From Mesorhizobium sp. J428 (GTDB lineage: Bacteria > Pseudomonadota > Alphaproteobacteria > Rhizobiales > Rhizobiaceae), in the NCBI RefSeq assembly GCF_024699925.1, contig NZ_JAJOMX010000001.1, positions 1 through 64,000 on the forward strand: a stretch of 64,000 bases of DNA, read 5' to 3'. The notes beneath the pieces are model-generated. The model saw only the letters and a list, made by a program, of their open reading frames with translations. It did not search any database and was not told where the DNA came from. Every line of letters starts with the position of its first letter. Position 1 is the stretch's first letter. The translations under genes were made by a program, and so were the position numbers. Below are positions 8,599 to 19,252 of the stretch, piece by piece.

Positions 8599-11444
8599 CG
8601 ATCCCACTCCTGTCCGTAGCGCAGTTCGGATGGGCTATCGTTGGCCGCACCCGCCCGTCCGACGGAGGCGAAGGCCGGCCTCGACACCTGATCCGGCTCC
8701 GCCTTCTCGATCCTGACCCTGAGGTCATGCCACGCTGCCTGGCCGGTCACCGGATCGGAATTCGACCAGCGCATGCCGTCGCCCTTGGGCGGCAGAAGCT
8801 CGTGGATCAGGTGGTTGAGCAGGAAGCCGCGATTGCTTTCGGGCGCATCCTTCGCGAGCCCCCACGTGCCCTTGCGCTTGCCGATCGCGTTCCAGGTCCA
8901 CATCGTGTGGCGGTTGACCGCGTCCGAACGCGCGATCTCCACCTTGATCCGTCCATGATGCGAGATGACCCACGCCCAGTCGCCCGTGGCGAGCCCGACC
9001 TCGTCGCAGATCGCGCCCGGAACGTACATGACGTTGCGCGTATGGATCTGGCGCAGCCAGGCATTCATTGATCCCCACGAATGATACATCGACATCGGCC
9101 GCTGCGTGACCGCGTGGTAGGGATAGGCCTCGCGATCGACGCCCGCCTCTTCCAGCGGCCGGTACCAGGCGGGCAGCGGATCGAACGCCATCTCCAGCCG
9201 CTCGCGGTGCGTTTCTGGTGCCAATGGCTCCCTCAGACCCTGCGCCGAGAGACGGAATTTCTGGCAGATTTCGCTGTAGAGCTGGAACGTGACGGGCTGC
9301 GGCGTGTCGAAGAAGCCCATCTTCACCGCGAAGTCCTGGTAGGCGCGGTTGGCGTGCTTGTAGAACTGCGCCTCAAGCGGAATATGTGCCGAGAAGTATG
9401 CGCCGTTCTCGATGTAGCGCTTCAACTGGTCAGGGTTCGAGGCCCCTCGCCCCACTCGGTCGCCGCCTGCCCCGCGAAATCCGGCCAGCGGTCCGATGCC
9501 CGGGCGGCGCTCGTGCCGGACGATGTAGTCGGCGAAATCCTTGTAGAGCGGCACGCCGCGATGGTCGACAAATCCCGGCAGCTTCAGCCGGCCGGCAAGG
9601 TCGATCAGCGCCGACTGGAAGCCGCGCACGTCCCGATCCGGCTCCACCACCGGCCAGCGGATCGCGTCGTTGACCGCGTCGGGCTCCGAGATCGGCCGGT
9701 CGAGCAGCGAAATACAGTCGTGCCGTTCGAGGTAGGTTGTGTCCGGCAGGACGAGGTCGGCATAGGCGACCATCTCCGACGCATAGGCATCGCTATAGAT
9801 GATCTTCGGGATGACGTATTCGCCCGTCGTCTCGTCCCTGTCCTCCAGCATCTTGATGACGCCGGCGGTGTTCATGGACGAGTTCCAGGCCATGTTGGCC
9901 ATGTAGAGGAACAACAGATCGATCTTTGCGGGTCGCCGGCATGCGCATTGGCGATCACCATATGCATCAGCCCGTGCGCGGAGATCGGCGCGTCCCAGGA
10001 GAACGCCTTGTCGATGCGGGTCGGGCCGCCGTCCGGGCCGATAAGCAGGTCTTCGGGTCCGCGCGGAAAACCGAGATGTGGGCCGGACAGTGGCTTGTTG
10101 GAGCCGAAATGCTCAGCCCTTCCGTGCGGCGTCGGATGCGCCTCGATCGGCTTCGGATAAGGAGGCTCGAAGCGGAAGGCGCCGGGACAGTCGACTGCAC
10201 CGATCAATGCCTGCAGCACATGGATCGCGCGCGCCGTCTGGAAGCCGTTCGAATGCGCCGAGATCCCACGCATGGCATGGAAGGACACAGGCCGCCCGAC
10301 GAAGGACGGGTGCCGCTCGCCGTTCATGTCAGTCCAGGGCTGTGCAATCTCGATCGCCTCCTCGAAGGCGACACGTGCGATCTCCGAGGCCAGGCCCCTG
10401 ATCACCTCGGCCGACACACCTGTCTCGCCCGCAACATTCTCGGGCGCGTAGCGCCGATCGAGATAACGTTCGGCGAGCAGTTGGAACGACGGCACCGTAA
10501 CCCGGCCATCTTCCAGCTCGAAACGCCCCGACATGGCCGCCCGCGCGCCTTTCGTGCCGGCGGCGACCGCTCGCTCGGTCACGGTCTCCCAGACCAGCGG
10601 TTTGCCCTCGCCGTCGCGCGCGAAAAGCCCGTGTTCCGCGGTTCCCGGCGCATCGACCACCAGCCATGGCGCGTTGGTGTAGCGCACGAGGAAATCGACA
10701 TCGATCCTGCGCGCCTTCAGCAGCTCGTGGATGACCGACATGACCAGGAGACCGTCAGTGCCGGGCCGAATGCCGATCCAGCTGTCCGCCACTGACGAAT
10801 AGCCGGTGCGCACCGGGTTTACCGAGACGAAGCGCGCGCCGCGCGACTTGAGCTTCGACAGGCCGATCTTGATCGGATTGGAATCATGATCCTCCGCTAC
10901 GCCGAACATGACGAAAAGCTTGGTACGCTCCCAGTCGGGCGAGCCGAACTCCCAGAACCCGCCGCCCAGCGTCATGATGCCGGCGGCCGCCATGTTGACC
11001 GAGCAGAAGCCGCCATGCGCGGCGTAGTTGGGCATGCCCGAACTGCTGCGCGAAGAAACCGGTCAGCGACTGCGACTGGTCGCGGCCGGTGAAGAAGGCA
11101 AATTTCTTCGGGTCGCGCGCCCTCACCTCGCCCATCCAGTCGACGGCAAGCGACAGCGCCTCTTCCCACGAGATCGGCTTGAACTCGCCCGAGCCGCGCG
11201 GTCCGGTCCTGAGCAGCGGCGAGGAGAGCCGCGCCGGGGCATAATGCTGCATGATCCCGGCCGAACCCTTGGCGCAGAGAACGCCCTTGTTCACCGGGTG
11301 GTCGCGATTGCCTTCGATATAGCGCACCTTGCCGTCCTTGATGTGGACGTCGATGCCGCATCGGCAGGCGCACATGTAGCAGGTCGTCTTGCGCACCTCG
11401 TCGGAGACGGGCTTGGAGAGCGCAAGGCGTGGTTCAGGACTCAT
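8595..11444 (-). CDS. soeA: Molybdopterin oxidoreductase catalytic subunit, probable SoeA, two frameshifts
   Basis: About 949 residues starting MSPEPRLALSKPVSD at 11444. The N-terminal [4Fe-4S] site is CYMCACRCGIDV plus GVLCAKG; the remainder is the molybdopterin domain (MFGVAEDHDSNPIK, YADLVLPDTTYLERHD) and the C-terminal dinucleotide-binding domain. Two indels break the frame: near 11037, where one G fewer gives QQFGMPNYAAHGG, and near 9930, where one G more gives GDPAKIDLLFLYMANMAW. No Tat leader is present. Gene order and the cytoplasmic prediction fit SoeA of sulfite dehydrogenase; assignment within the DMSO reductase superfamily needs phylogeny. Confidence 0.72.
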
Positions 11445-11536
11445 CAGGCATTGCTCCCACGGCCGACTCTTATAGTCGAGCCGCGGTCGCGGCAAAGCCG
11501 TTGGGACGGCAAATCGTCACGTTCGGGGCGAATAAC

Positions 11537-11974
11537 CTATTTCGTGACGATGATGCGGGTGTTGCCGGGCCCGATCTCACGAACGAGCGAGTAAAAGGTC
11601 TCCGCATTCGTGGTGGCAAGCCTGACGCAGCCGTGCGAGGCCGGCGTGCCCAGCCGGCTTTCGGCTGTCGTGCCATGCACGGCGTAGCCGCCGTGATAGA
11701 AGACCGCGAAGGGCATCGGCGCCATGTCGTATTTGCGAGAATGCCACATGCGATGCATGCGGTAGGGCCGCCACTGGCCGGCCGGCGTCACATAGCCGCC
11801 GCGCGCAGTCGACACCTTCCAGGTGTAGATCACCTTGCCGTGCTTGCGGACCGTCATGGTCTGCGTCGCGACGTCGACATTGGCAACCAGCGTCGCCGCC
11901 TGGGCGACTGCCGGAAGGCCGATCGTCACCGCCGCTGCAAGGCAAGCGCCGAGTATGGTCGTTCTCATCATCAT
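11537..11974 (-). CDS. Secreted L,D-transpeptidase (YkuD domain), copy 1
   Basis: 145 residues with an N-terminal signal peptide (ILGACLAAAVTIGLPAVAQA) followed almost at once by a YkuD domain. The catalytic signature HGTTAESRLG...ASHGCVRL contains the His and Cys of L,D-transpeptidases, which form 3-3 peptidoglycan cross-links or attach proteins to peptidoglycan in the periplasm. Three consecutive ATG codons lie at 11974-11966; the first is used. A second, related copy is at 13570. It is separated from the soe genes by 92 bp and divergent from the M20 gene. Confidence 0.87.
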   Translation of the reverse strand: MMMRTTILGACLAAAVTIGLPAVAQAATLVANVDVATQTMTVRKHGKVIYTWKVSTARGGYVTPAGQWRPYRMHRMWHSRKYDMAPMPFAVFYHGGYAVHGTTAESRLGTPASHGCVRLATTNAETFYSLVREIGPGNTRIIVTK

Positions 11975-12158
11975 GAAATCCCCCATCCGAATGCCCGCTC
12001 GCGAATTTTTAGTCGTCCATGGCTGAAGAGTGTATGAACAAGCGCACACAAACAGGTGAACGCCGGCGGGCTTTCGGCTGCTCTGGTCCAATCGCATTTC
12101 GCGCCTGAAACGAAACGCACCGCTTGCGCGGCGTTCGCCATCCCGCTCAAATTGCGCC

Positions 12159-13439
12159 ATGAACGAAAAGACCTTCGACACCATCGATTCCCGCGCCGAC
12201 GAGCTGGCGGCGCTGACGGCCGACCTGATCCGCTTCCCCACGATCAACCCACCCGGCGAGGCTTACACGCCCTGCGCCGAATATATCGGCGAACGCCTGC
12301 GCAAGCGCGGCTTCACGGTCGAATATATCCGCGGGATCGGCACGCCCGGCGACAACGACCGCTACCCGCGCACCAACGTCATCGCGCGTTTCGACGGACG
12401 CACCCCCGGCAAGACCGTGCATTTCAACTCGCACATCGATGTGGTGGAGGCAGGCGAAGGCTGGACGCTCGACCCGTTTGGCGGCGTGATCAAGGACGGC
12501 CGTGTCTATGGCCGCGGCGCCTGCGACATGAAGGGTGGGCTCGCCGCCTCGATCATCGCTGCCGAGGCCTATATCGACATGAACCCGGACTTCGCCGGCG
12601 CGATCGAGATCTCAGGATCGGTGGACGAAGAATCCGGTGGCTTCGGCGGCGTCGCCTATCTCGCCGAGAAGGGATACTTCTCCCCTCCCCGCGTGCACCA
12701 CGTCATCATCCCGGAGCCGCTGAACAAGGATCGCATCTGCCTCGGACATCGCGGCGTGTGGTGGGCGGAGATCGAGACCAAGGGCCAGATCGCGCACGGC
12801 TCGATGCCGTTCCTCGGCGACAGCGCGGTGCGCCATATGGGGGCGGTGCTCGGCGCGTTCGAGGACGAGCTCTTCCCCGCGCTCGACCGCAAGCGGACGC
12901 GCATGCCGGTGGTGCCAGAGGGGGCGCGCCGCTCCACCATGAACATCAATTCAATCCATGGCGGCCAGACCGACGACTATTTCCCGGGCCTGCCGTCGCC
13001 CAACGTTCCCGATTCCTGCAAGATCGTCATCGACCGCCGCTTCCTGCTGGAAGAGAGCCTCGAGGAGGTGAAGACCGAGGTGACGTCGATCCTCGACCGC
13101 CTGAAATGGGAACGCCCGAAATTCGACTACCGCATGCGCGACCTGATGATCGTGCATCCGGGGATGACCGAGGAAGACGCGCCCGTGCCGCGGGCGATCG
13201 CCAGTGGCATCCGCCGTGTCTTTGGCCGCGACCCGCAATACGTCATCTCGCCCGGCACCTATGACCAGAAGCACATCGCCCGGATAGGCAAGCTGCACGA
13301 CTGCGTCGCCTACGGCCCCGGCATCCTCGACCTCGCCCACCGTCCGGACGAATGGGTCGGCATCGACGACATGGTCGAAAGCGCAAAGGTTATGGCGCAC
13401 GGACTGGATATGCTGCTGCATGGCGAGACAGGTGCCTAG
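12159..13439 (+). CDS. M20-family deacylase (ArgE/DapE type)
   Basis: 426 residues of the M20 metallopeptidase superfamily. The metal-site motifs are HFNSHIDVVEAG (first His-x-Asp) and GRGACDMKGG, then the catalytic general base in GSVDEESGGFGG, with a final metal ligand in the C-terminal domain (SPGTYDQKH). The middle dimerisation domain (about residues 195-310) includes GQIAHGSMP. Such proteins remove acyl groups from acetylornithine, succinyl-diaminopimelate or related amino acid amides; the subgroup here is not resolved. Flanked on both sides by small L,D-transpeptidases, it could act in turnover of wall-derived amino acids, which is a guess from position only. Confidence 0.85.
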   Translation: MNEKTFDTIDSRADELAALTADLIRFPTINPPGEAYTPCAEYIGERLRKRGFTVEYIRGIGTPGDNDRYPRTNVIARFDGRTPGKTVHFNSHIDVVEAGEGWTLDPFGGVIKDGRVYGRGACDMKGGLAASIIAAEAYIDMNPDFAGAIEISGSVDEESGGFGGVAYLAEKGYFSPPRVHHVIIPEPLNKDRICLGHRGVWWAEIETKGQIAHGSMPFLGDSAVRHMGAVLGAFEDELFPALDRKRTRMPVVPEGARRSTMNINSIHGGQTDDYFPGLPSPNVPDSCKIVIDRRFLLEESLEEVKTEVTSILDRLKWERPKFDYRMRDLMIVHPGMTEEDAPVPRAIASGIRRVFGRDPQYVISPGTYDQKHIARIGKLHDCVAYGPGILDLAHRPDEWVGIDDMVESAKVMAHGLDMLLHGETGA

Positions 13440-13569
13440 GTTCCGCGAAGCGAGACCAAGTCCTTCCCCATAAACCATGAAATGAAATCTTCGTGCTTTT
13501 GCGCGGGGATCGGTTGCGCCCGATTATTGCCGCAACTAGTTTGCCTCGGGGCGCAACAGGGGGTCTGAT

Positions 13570-14004
13570 ATGTTGGGCAAGGTCATAGCAAGTCTTTCGC
13601 TCGCGGCCATGGTCGCCGCCTTCCAGCCATCGATCGCCGCTGCTGCCAAGGTGGTGGCGACGGTCAATCTGTCCTCGCAGACGATGACGGTCACGCATGG
13701 TGGGGTGGTGAAGTATCGCTGGCCGGTGTCCACCGCACGCAAGGGCAAGGTGACGCCGACGGGAAGCTGGTCGGCCAAGTGGCTGTCGAGGAATCATCGC
13801 TCGAGCCGCTACAACAATGCGCCCATGCCCTATTCGATCTTCTATTCCGGCAACTACGCCGTCCACGGCACCAACCAGGTCAGCCGCCTCGGCCGCCCGG
13901 CATCCTCGGGCTGCATTCGGCTGCACCCTTCCAACGCCGCGGTGCTGTTCTCGATCGCCCAGCGCGAAGGCCTGCGCAACATGAAGATCGTGGTCAGACA
14001 CTGA
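13570..14004 (+). CDS. Secreted L,D-transpeptidase (YkuD domain), copy 2
   Basis: 144 residues, signal peptide MLGKVIASLSLAAMVAAFQPSIAAA, then a compact YkuD domain ending with HGTNQVSRLG...ASSGCIRL, the His/Cys active site of L,D-transpeptidases. It is clearly related to the copy at 11537-11974 over the whole mature part (QTMTV, WPVSTARKGKVTPTG, NAPMPYSIFYSGNYAVHG), suggesting an old duplication separated by the M20 gene. Periplasmic peptidoglycan cross-linking is the expected role. Confidence 0.87.
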   Translation: MLGKVIASLSLAAMVAAFQPSIAAAAKVVATVNLSSQTMTVTHGGVVKYRWPVSTARKGKVTPTGSWSAKWLSRNHRSSRYNNAPMPYSIFYSGNYAVHGTNQVSRLGRPASSGCIRLHPSNAAVLFSIAQREGLRNMKIVVRH

Positions 14005-14184
14005 CCGTCACGAGGCCCGCGCCTGGAAGGCGACGGCCCTGCGAAACTGCAATAGATCGCCGTCGCAACCCGTTGCGACGGCGAAAAATTTCCGTTCCGG
14101 ATCGGCAGCTTGGCACAAAGCCGATTTACTCGCGGCGTTTTTCGGGCTTCAATCCCGCGTCACACCATTCCGGAGCTCGCTTCC

Positions 14185-15667
14185 ATGAAATCCTGGTCTT
14201 CCATTCTCGCAGCGGCGGCGATCGCGCTCGCCTCGTCGACGGCGGCCTTCGCCGCCCGGACTGACATCGTCGTGGGCCTGCCGCTGGAGCCGCCGCATCT
14301 CGACCCGACCGCAGGCGCGGCCGCCGCGATCGATGAGGTGGGCTATGCCAACATCTTCCAGGGCCTGACCCGCATCGGTTCGAAGGGTGAAGTGCTTGCG
14401 GACCTCGCCGAGAGCTGGACGATCAGCGACGACGGTAAGGTCTACACGTTCAAGCTCCACACCGGCGTGAAATTTCACGACGGCACTACGTTCGACGCCG
14501 AGGACGTGAAGTTCTCCCTCGACCGCGCCCGTGCGGAAAATTCAACCAATGCGCAGAAGGCGCTGTTCGCACAGATCGACACGGTCGAGGTTGTTGATCC
14601 GGCGACAGTGAAGATCACGCTCAAACAGCCGCAGGGCGCGTTCCTCTACAATATGGGCTGGGGCGACGCTGCGATCGTGGCGCCGGAGAGCGCTGAGACC
14701 AACAAGGACAAGCCGATCGGCACCGGTCCGTTTAAGTTCGTGAACTGGGCCAAAGGCTCCTCGATCACGATCGAGAAGAATCCTGACTATTGGGGTGAGC
14801 CGGTCTATCTGGACAAGGCTGAGTTCCGCATCATCCCCGACGCCGCCGCGGCCGTGCCGGCGCTGCTGTCGGGCGACGTGCAGGCCTTTGCAAACGCCCA
14901 GCTCGGCGACGCCCTGCCGCAGATCGAGATCCGATCCCCGCTTCAAGGTAGTGATCGGCTCGACAGAGGGCGAGACGATCCTGGCCATCAACAACAAGAA
15001 GGCGCCGTTCGACAAGCTGCAGGTCCGCCAGGCCATCTCTTACGCGCTGGACCGCGAAGAGATCATCAAGGGCGCATCGGCCGGCCTCGGCACTCCGATT
15101 GGTTCGCATTTCTCCCCCGGCAACGCAGCCTATGTCGACCTGACTGGTCGCTATCCGCACGACGTGGCCAAGGCCAAGGAACTGATGAAGGAAGCCGGCC
15201 TCGAAAGCGGCTTCAAGGCCACGATCAAGCTGCCTCCGCCGGCTTATGCGCGTGATGGCGGCCAGATCATTGCCTCGGAGCTCAAGCAGATCGGCATCGA
15301 ACTGGAGATCATTCCCGTCGAGTGGGCCGACTGGCTGAAGCAGGTCTTCACGGACAAGGACTACGACCTGTCGATCGTCAGCCACGTCGAACCAAATGAC
15401 ATCGGCATCTATGCCCGCAAGGACTACTACTTCAACTATGACAATCCGGCCTTCGACAAGGTGATGGCCGACCTGGACGTCACCTCTGATGAGGCGAAAC
15501 GCAATGAACTCTACGGCCAGGCACAGAAGATCCTCGCTGACGACGCGGTGAACGGCTTCCTGTTCCAGTTGCCCAAGGTTGGTGTCTGGGACGCCAAGAT
15601 CGAGGGAATGTGGGAGAATACGCCGACCCCCTCGGTCGATCTGACCAAGGTCAAGTGGGTGGATTGA
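14185..15667 (+). CDS. ABC transporter periplasmic oligopeptide-binding protein, one frameshift
   Basis: Family 5 solute-binding protein of about 494 residues. The ATG at 14185 starts a signal peptide (SSILAAAAIALASSTAAFA). Typical SBP_bac_5 motifs follow: LDPTAGAAAAIDEV, LAESWTISDDGKVYTFKL, GTGPFKFVNW, VRQAISYALDREEI. The frame breaks near 14930, where removal of one base in the stretch gagatccgatcc gives PQIESDPRFKVVIGS. It binds peptides or similar ligands in the periplasm for the permeases and ATPase at 15819-19252, which follow on the same strand after a repeat-bearing spacer. Confidence 0.88.
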
Positions 15668-15670
15668 TCA

Positions 15671-15805
15671 GGATGTCTTCTCCCCCTTTCGCGGGGAGAA
15701 GATGCCTGCAGGCAAGCGAGGGCCGCGCCGTCTTCTATATGTTCGCGTCGTCCCTCAGCGGGCCCGTCGGGCCGCCGTCTCTCCGTGAAGGGAGAGACGG
15801 GAAAG
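15671..15805. repeat. RIME-like intergenic palindromic element
   Basis: The spacer between the binding-protein gene and its first permease contains a hairpin with arms cttctcccc (15677-15685) and ggggagaag (15693-15701), and a second dyad built on gtctctcc/ggagagac near 15778-15800. This layout, with a cttctcccc stem at one end, is like the short mosaic repeats scattered between genes in rhizobia. It may attenuate transcription between the abundant binding protein and the less-needed permeases. Comparison with other copies in the genome was not possible. Confidence 0.55.
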
Positions 15806-15818
15806 CCTGGTATTTCTT

Positions 15819-16766
15819 ATGACCGCATTTCTCCTTAAACGCTTGCTGATCGGCCTTGCGACGCTCCTCGTGGCGTCGATGGTCGTCTTTGGCGTCATGG
15901 AGGTTCTGCCAGGCGATCCCGCTTTGCTGATGCTCGGCATGAACGCCTCGCCGGAAGCCCTTGAAACACTCCGGCAACAGATGGGACTGCATGATCCCCT
16001 GATCATCCGCTACCTGGGCTGGGTCGGGGGCCTGTTGGTCGGCGATTTCGGCCGCTCCTACACCTATTCCTCTCCGGTCATCGACCTGATCGGCGAACGC
16101 CTTGCCGTCTCGCTGCCGCTGGCGTTGATATCGCTCGCGCTGTCGACGGCGATCGCGATTCCGGTCGGCCTGTTCTCCGCCGCCCGCCGCGGCAGCCTCG
16201 CCGATTCCGTCGCGATGGGCACCGCCCAGGTCGGCGTCGCCATACCGAACTTCTGGTTCGCGCTGCTGCTCATCTACGTCTTCGCCGTCTGGCTGCGCCT
16301 CGTGCCGGCCGGAGGATTCCCAGGCTGGGCCGGAGGCATTTGGCCCGGCATCAAGTCCCTCATCCTACCAGCGGTGGCGCTTGCGTTGCCGCAGGCGGCA
16401 ATCCTCGCGCGCGTCACTCGCTCCGCCCTGCTCGAAGTGCTGGGAGAGGACTACATCCGCACCGCCCGCGCTAAGGGCATGCCGCGCCGCACGGTGCTGT
16501 GGCGGCACGCGCTGCGCAACGCCATGATCCCGGTGCTCACCATTCTCGGCCTGCAGTTCGCTTTTCTGCTGGCAGGCACGATCATCATCGAGAACGTCTT
16601 CTACCTGCCGGGCCTCGGCCGCCTGATCTTCCAGGCGATCACCCAGCGCGACCTGATCGTGGTCGAGGGCGTCGTCATGCTGCTTGTGGCCACGGTGGTC
16701 GTCGTCAATCTTCTTGTGGATCTCGCCTATGCGCTCGTCGACCCACGGCTGAGGGTGCGAACATGA
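15819..16766 (+). CDS. ABC transporter permease (DppB/OppB type)
   Basis: 315 residues with six membrane segments. The N-terminal TM (LLKRLLIGLATLLVASMVVFGVMEVLPGDPA) carries the LPGDPA signature of DppB-type permeases, and the EAA cytoplasmic loop reads RTARAKGMPRRTVLWRHALRNA. It forms half of the inner-membrane channel with the next gene, whose ATG overlaps this stop (ATGA). Confidence 0.92.
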   Translation: MTAFLLKRLLIGLATLLVASMVVFGVMEVLPGDPALLMLGMNASPEALETLRQQMGLHDPLIIRYLGWVGGLLVGDFGRSYTYSSPVIDLIGERLAVSLPLALISLALSTAIAIPVGLFSAARRGSLADSVAMGTAQVGVAIPNFWFALLLIYVFAVWLRLVPAGGFPGWAGGIWPGIKSLILPAVALALPQAAILARVTRSALLEVLGEDYIRTARAKGMPRRTVLWRHALRNAMIPVLTILGLQFAFLLAGTIIIENVFYLPGLGRLIFQAITQRDLIVVEGVVMLLVATVVVVNLLVDLAYALVDPRLRVRT

Positions 16767-17629
16767 GCGCCGAACCCATTGCCGCGCCGGTGGAGGAGAG
16801 CATCCTCCGGCTCGCGCTCCGCAACCGCTCCTTCGTCATCGGCCTGGTCATCACCGCGCTGATCGCGGCCATGGCGCTGGTCTCCTTCGTCTGGACCCCT
16901 TACGACGTCACCGATCTCATCGTCGCCAACCGGATGAAGCCGCCTTCCTCCGAATTCCTGTTCGGCACCGACCATTTCGGCCGCGACATCCTGTCGATGA
17001 TCATGGTCGGCGCCAGGAACTCGATCGCCGTCGCCTTCGTCGCGGTCGGCATCGGCATGGCGCTCGGCATACCGCTCGGCTGCTGGGCCGCGGCACGCGG
17101 CGGCTGGATCGACGAGACGCTGATGCGGTTCAACGACCTCGTCTTCGCCTTCCCCGCCCTTCTGTCCGCGGTGATGATCACTGCGATCTTCGGTCCCGGT
17201 GCGGTCAATGCGATCATCGCAATCGGCATCTTCAACATCCCGGTCTTCGCCCGCGTCGCTCGCGCCGGTGCACTGGCGCTGTGGCCACGAGAATTCATCC
17301 TTGCCGCCCGCGCCTCCGGCAAGGGTAAGACGCAGATTACCATCGAGCACATCCTGCCCAACATCGTCTCGATGCTCCTGGTACAAGGCACGATCCAGTT
17401 CGCGCTTGGCATCCTCGCCGAGGCAGGCCTGTCCTATCTCGGCCTCGGCGCGCAGCCGCCCATGCCTACCTGGGGCCGCATGCTGTTCGACGCCCAGACC
17501 CGCATGATGGTGGCGCCCTACCTCGCGCTCTTTCCCGGCATGGCGATCGTCATCACTGTTCTGGGCCTCAACCTGCTCGGCGACGGCCTTCGCGACGTGC
17601 TCGACCCCAAGCTGAGGCGCGAACGGTGA
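16763..17629 (+). CDS. ABC transporter permease (DppC/OppC type)
   Basis: 288 residues, starting at the ATGA overlap with the upstream permease stop. It has an N-terminal TM, the LFGTDHFGRDILSM motif of the DppC family, and the EAA loop AARASGKGKTQITIEHILPN. Six membrane segments are expected. Its TGA overlaps the GTG start of the ATPase gene, so the three genes are translationally coupled. Confidence 0.92.
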   Translation: MSAEPIAAPVEESILRLALRNRSFVIGLVITALIAAMALVSFVWTPYDVTDLIVANRMKPPSSEFLFGTDHFGRDILSMIMVGARNSIAVAFVAVGIGMALGIPLGCWAAARGGWIDETLMRFNDLVFAFPALLSAVMITAIFGPGAVNAIIAIGIFNIPVFARVARAGALALWPREFILAARASGKGKTQITIEHILPNIVSMLLVQGTIQFALGILAEAGLSYLGLGAQPPMPTWGRMLFDAQTRMMVAPYLALFPGMAIVITVLGLNLLGDGLRDVLDPKLRRER

Positions 17630-19252
17630 GCCTGCTCGAGATCGAAAAGCTGAAGCTCGAGATAGGCGGCACGCCTATCCTGAAGGGCGTGGACATCGCC
17701 ATCGGCAAGGGCGAGGTCATGGGCCTGGTCGGCGAGTCGGGCTCGGGCAAATCGATGACCGCGCTGGCGATCATGCAGCTCCTGCCCCAGGCCGCGAAGG
17801 CATCGGGCCGCCTTATCTTCGACGGTATCGACATCCTCTCCTCGACCGAGAATGCGATGTGCCGGCTGCGGGGCGATGACATCGGCATGGTGTTCCAGGA
17901 ACCCATGACCGCGCTCAACCCGGTCAAGACCATCGGCGAGCAGGTGGCGGAGGGCATTCGCTGGCACACCGGCGCGAATTGCGCCGACGCGGAAGCGCGC
18001 GCACGCCAGATCCTCGACCGTGTCGGCCTGCCCGAGGCGAAATTCCCCCTCTCCCGCTACCCGCACGAGCTGTCCGGCGGCCAGCGCCAGCGCGTCGTCA
18101 TCGCCATCGCCTGTGCGCTGAAGCCGAAGCTGCTCATTGCCGACGAGCCGACCACCGCCCTCGACGTCGTGCTGCAGAAGCAGATCCTCGAACTGCTCAA
18201 GGATCTCGTCGACGAGCAGAAGATGGGCCTTCTGCTGATCAGCCACGACCTCGCCGTCGTGGCCGACATGTCCGACCGCGTCACCATCATGCGCCATGGC
18301 GAGGTGATGGAGGATGGCGAGACCGCACGGACGCTTTCGGAGCAGGTGCATCCCTACACGCGCCAGCTCGCCCAGGCCTCGATGCACGTGCCGGAACGGC
18401 CGAACAAGCATGCCGCGAATACTACGGCCGACAACCTCTTGGAAGTCAGCCAGGTCGTCCGCGAATATCCCGGCCGCCGCGTCTCCCTTCTGAAGAAGGG
18501 CGAGCCTTTCCGGGCAGTCGACGGCGTCTCGTTCTCGATGAAGCCAGGCCAGTCGATCGCGCTGGTCGGTCGCTCCGGCTGCGGCAAGTCCACGCTCGCC
18601 CGGATGATCCTCGCGCTCGACCATCCAACGTCGGGCGACATCCGCTTCATGGGCGAGAGCCTCGTCGGCAAGAACGAGGCAAAGCTGCGGCCCTTCCGCC
18701 GCAACATGCAGGTCGTGTTCCAGGATCCCTACGGCTCGTTCAATCCGCGCCACAAGGTCGAGCGGCTGGTCTCGGAGCCGCTTCACCTCCTCGACCACAA
18801 ACCGTCGCCGCAGGAAAGGCGCGAACTGGTCGCAAGCGCGCTGCACGAGGTCGGGCTGAAGCCGGCCGACATGGACAAATGCCCCGCACGAGTTCTCGGG
18901 CGGCCAGCGTCAGCGCATCTCGATCGCGCGCGCCATCATCACCCGCCCAAAGCTGATCGTTGCCGACGAGCCGGTCTCCGCACTCGACGTGTCGATCCGC
19001 GCGCAGGTGCTCGACCTCTTCGCCGACCTCAACCAGCGGCTGGGCGTCGCCTACCTCTTCATCACCCACGACCTCACGGTGGCGCGTGCGATCACCGACG
19101 AGGTGATGGTGATGCATGATGGCAGGATGGTCGAGGAAGGCCGCACCGGCGAGATCCTCGACAACCCAAAATCGGACGCCGCCAAAGCGCTTGTCGATGC
19201 AGCGCCCGATCTACATCGGGCAATCGCGCGCCGCCTGCAGGAACAGGGCTGA
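17626..19252 (+). CDS. Fused double-ATPase subunit of the peptide ABC transporter (DppD-DppF fusion), one frameshift
   Basis: About 542 residues with two complete ABC cassettes in one chain. Cassette 1: Walker A GESGSGKS, signature LSGGQRQR, Walker [13 protein letters not shown]. Cassette 2: Walker A GRSGCGKS, signature FSGGQRQR, Walker [13 protein letters not shown]. The GTG start overlaps the preceding stop. The frame breaks near 18893 in a CCCC run; one C fewer gives [10 protein letters not shown]. It powers import through the two preceding permeases. In many bacteria DppD and DppF are separate; fused forms like this are common in Rhizobiales. Confidence 0.88.
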
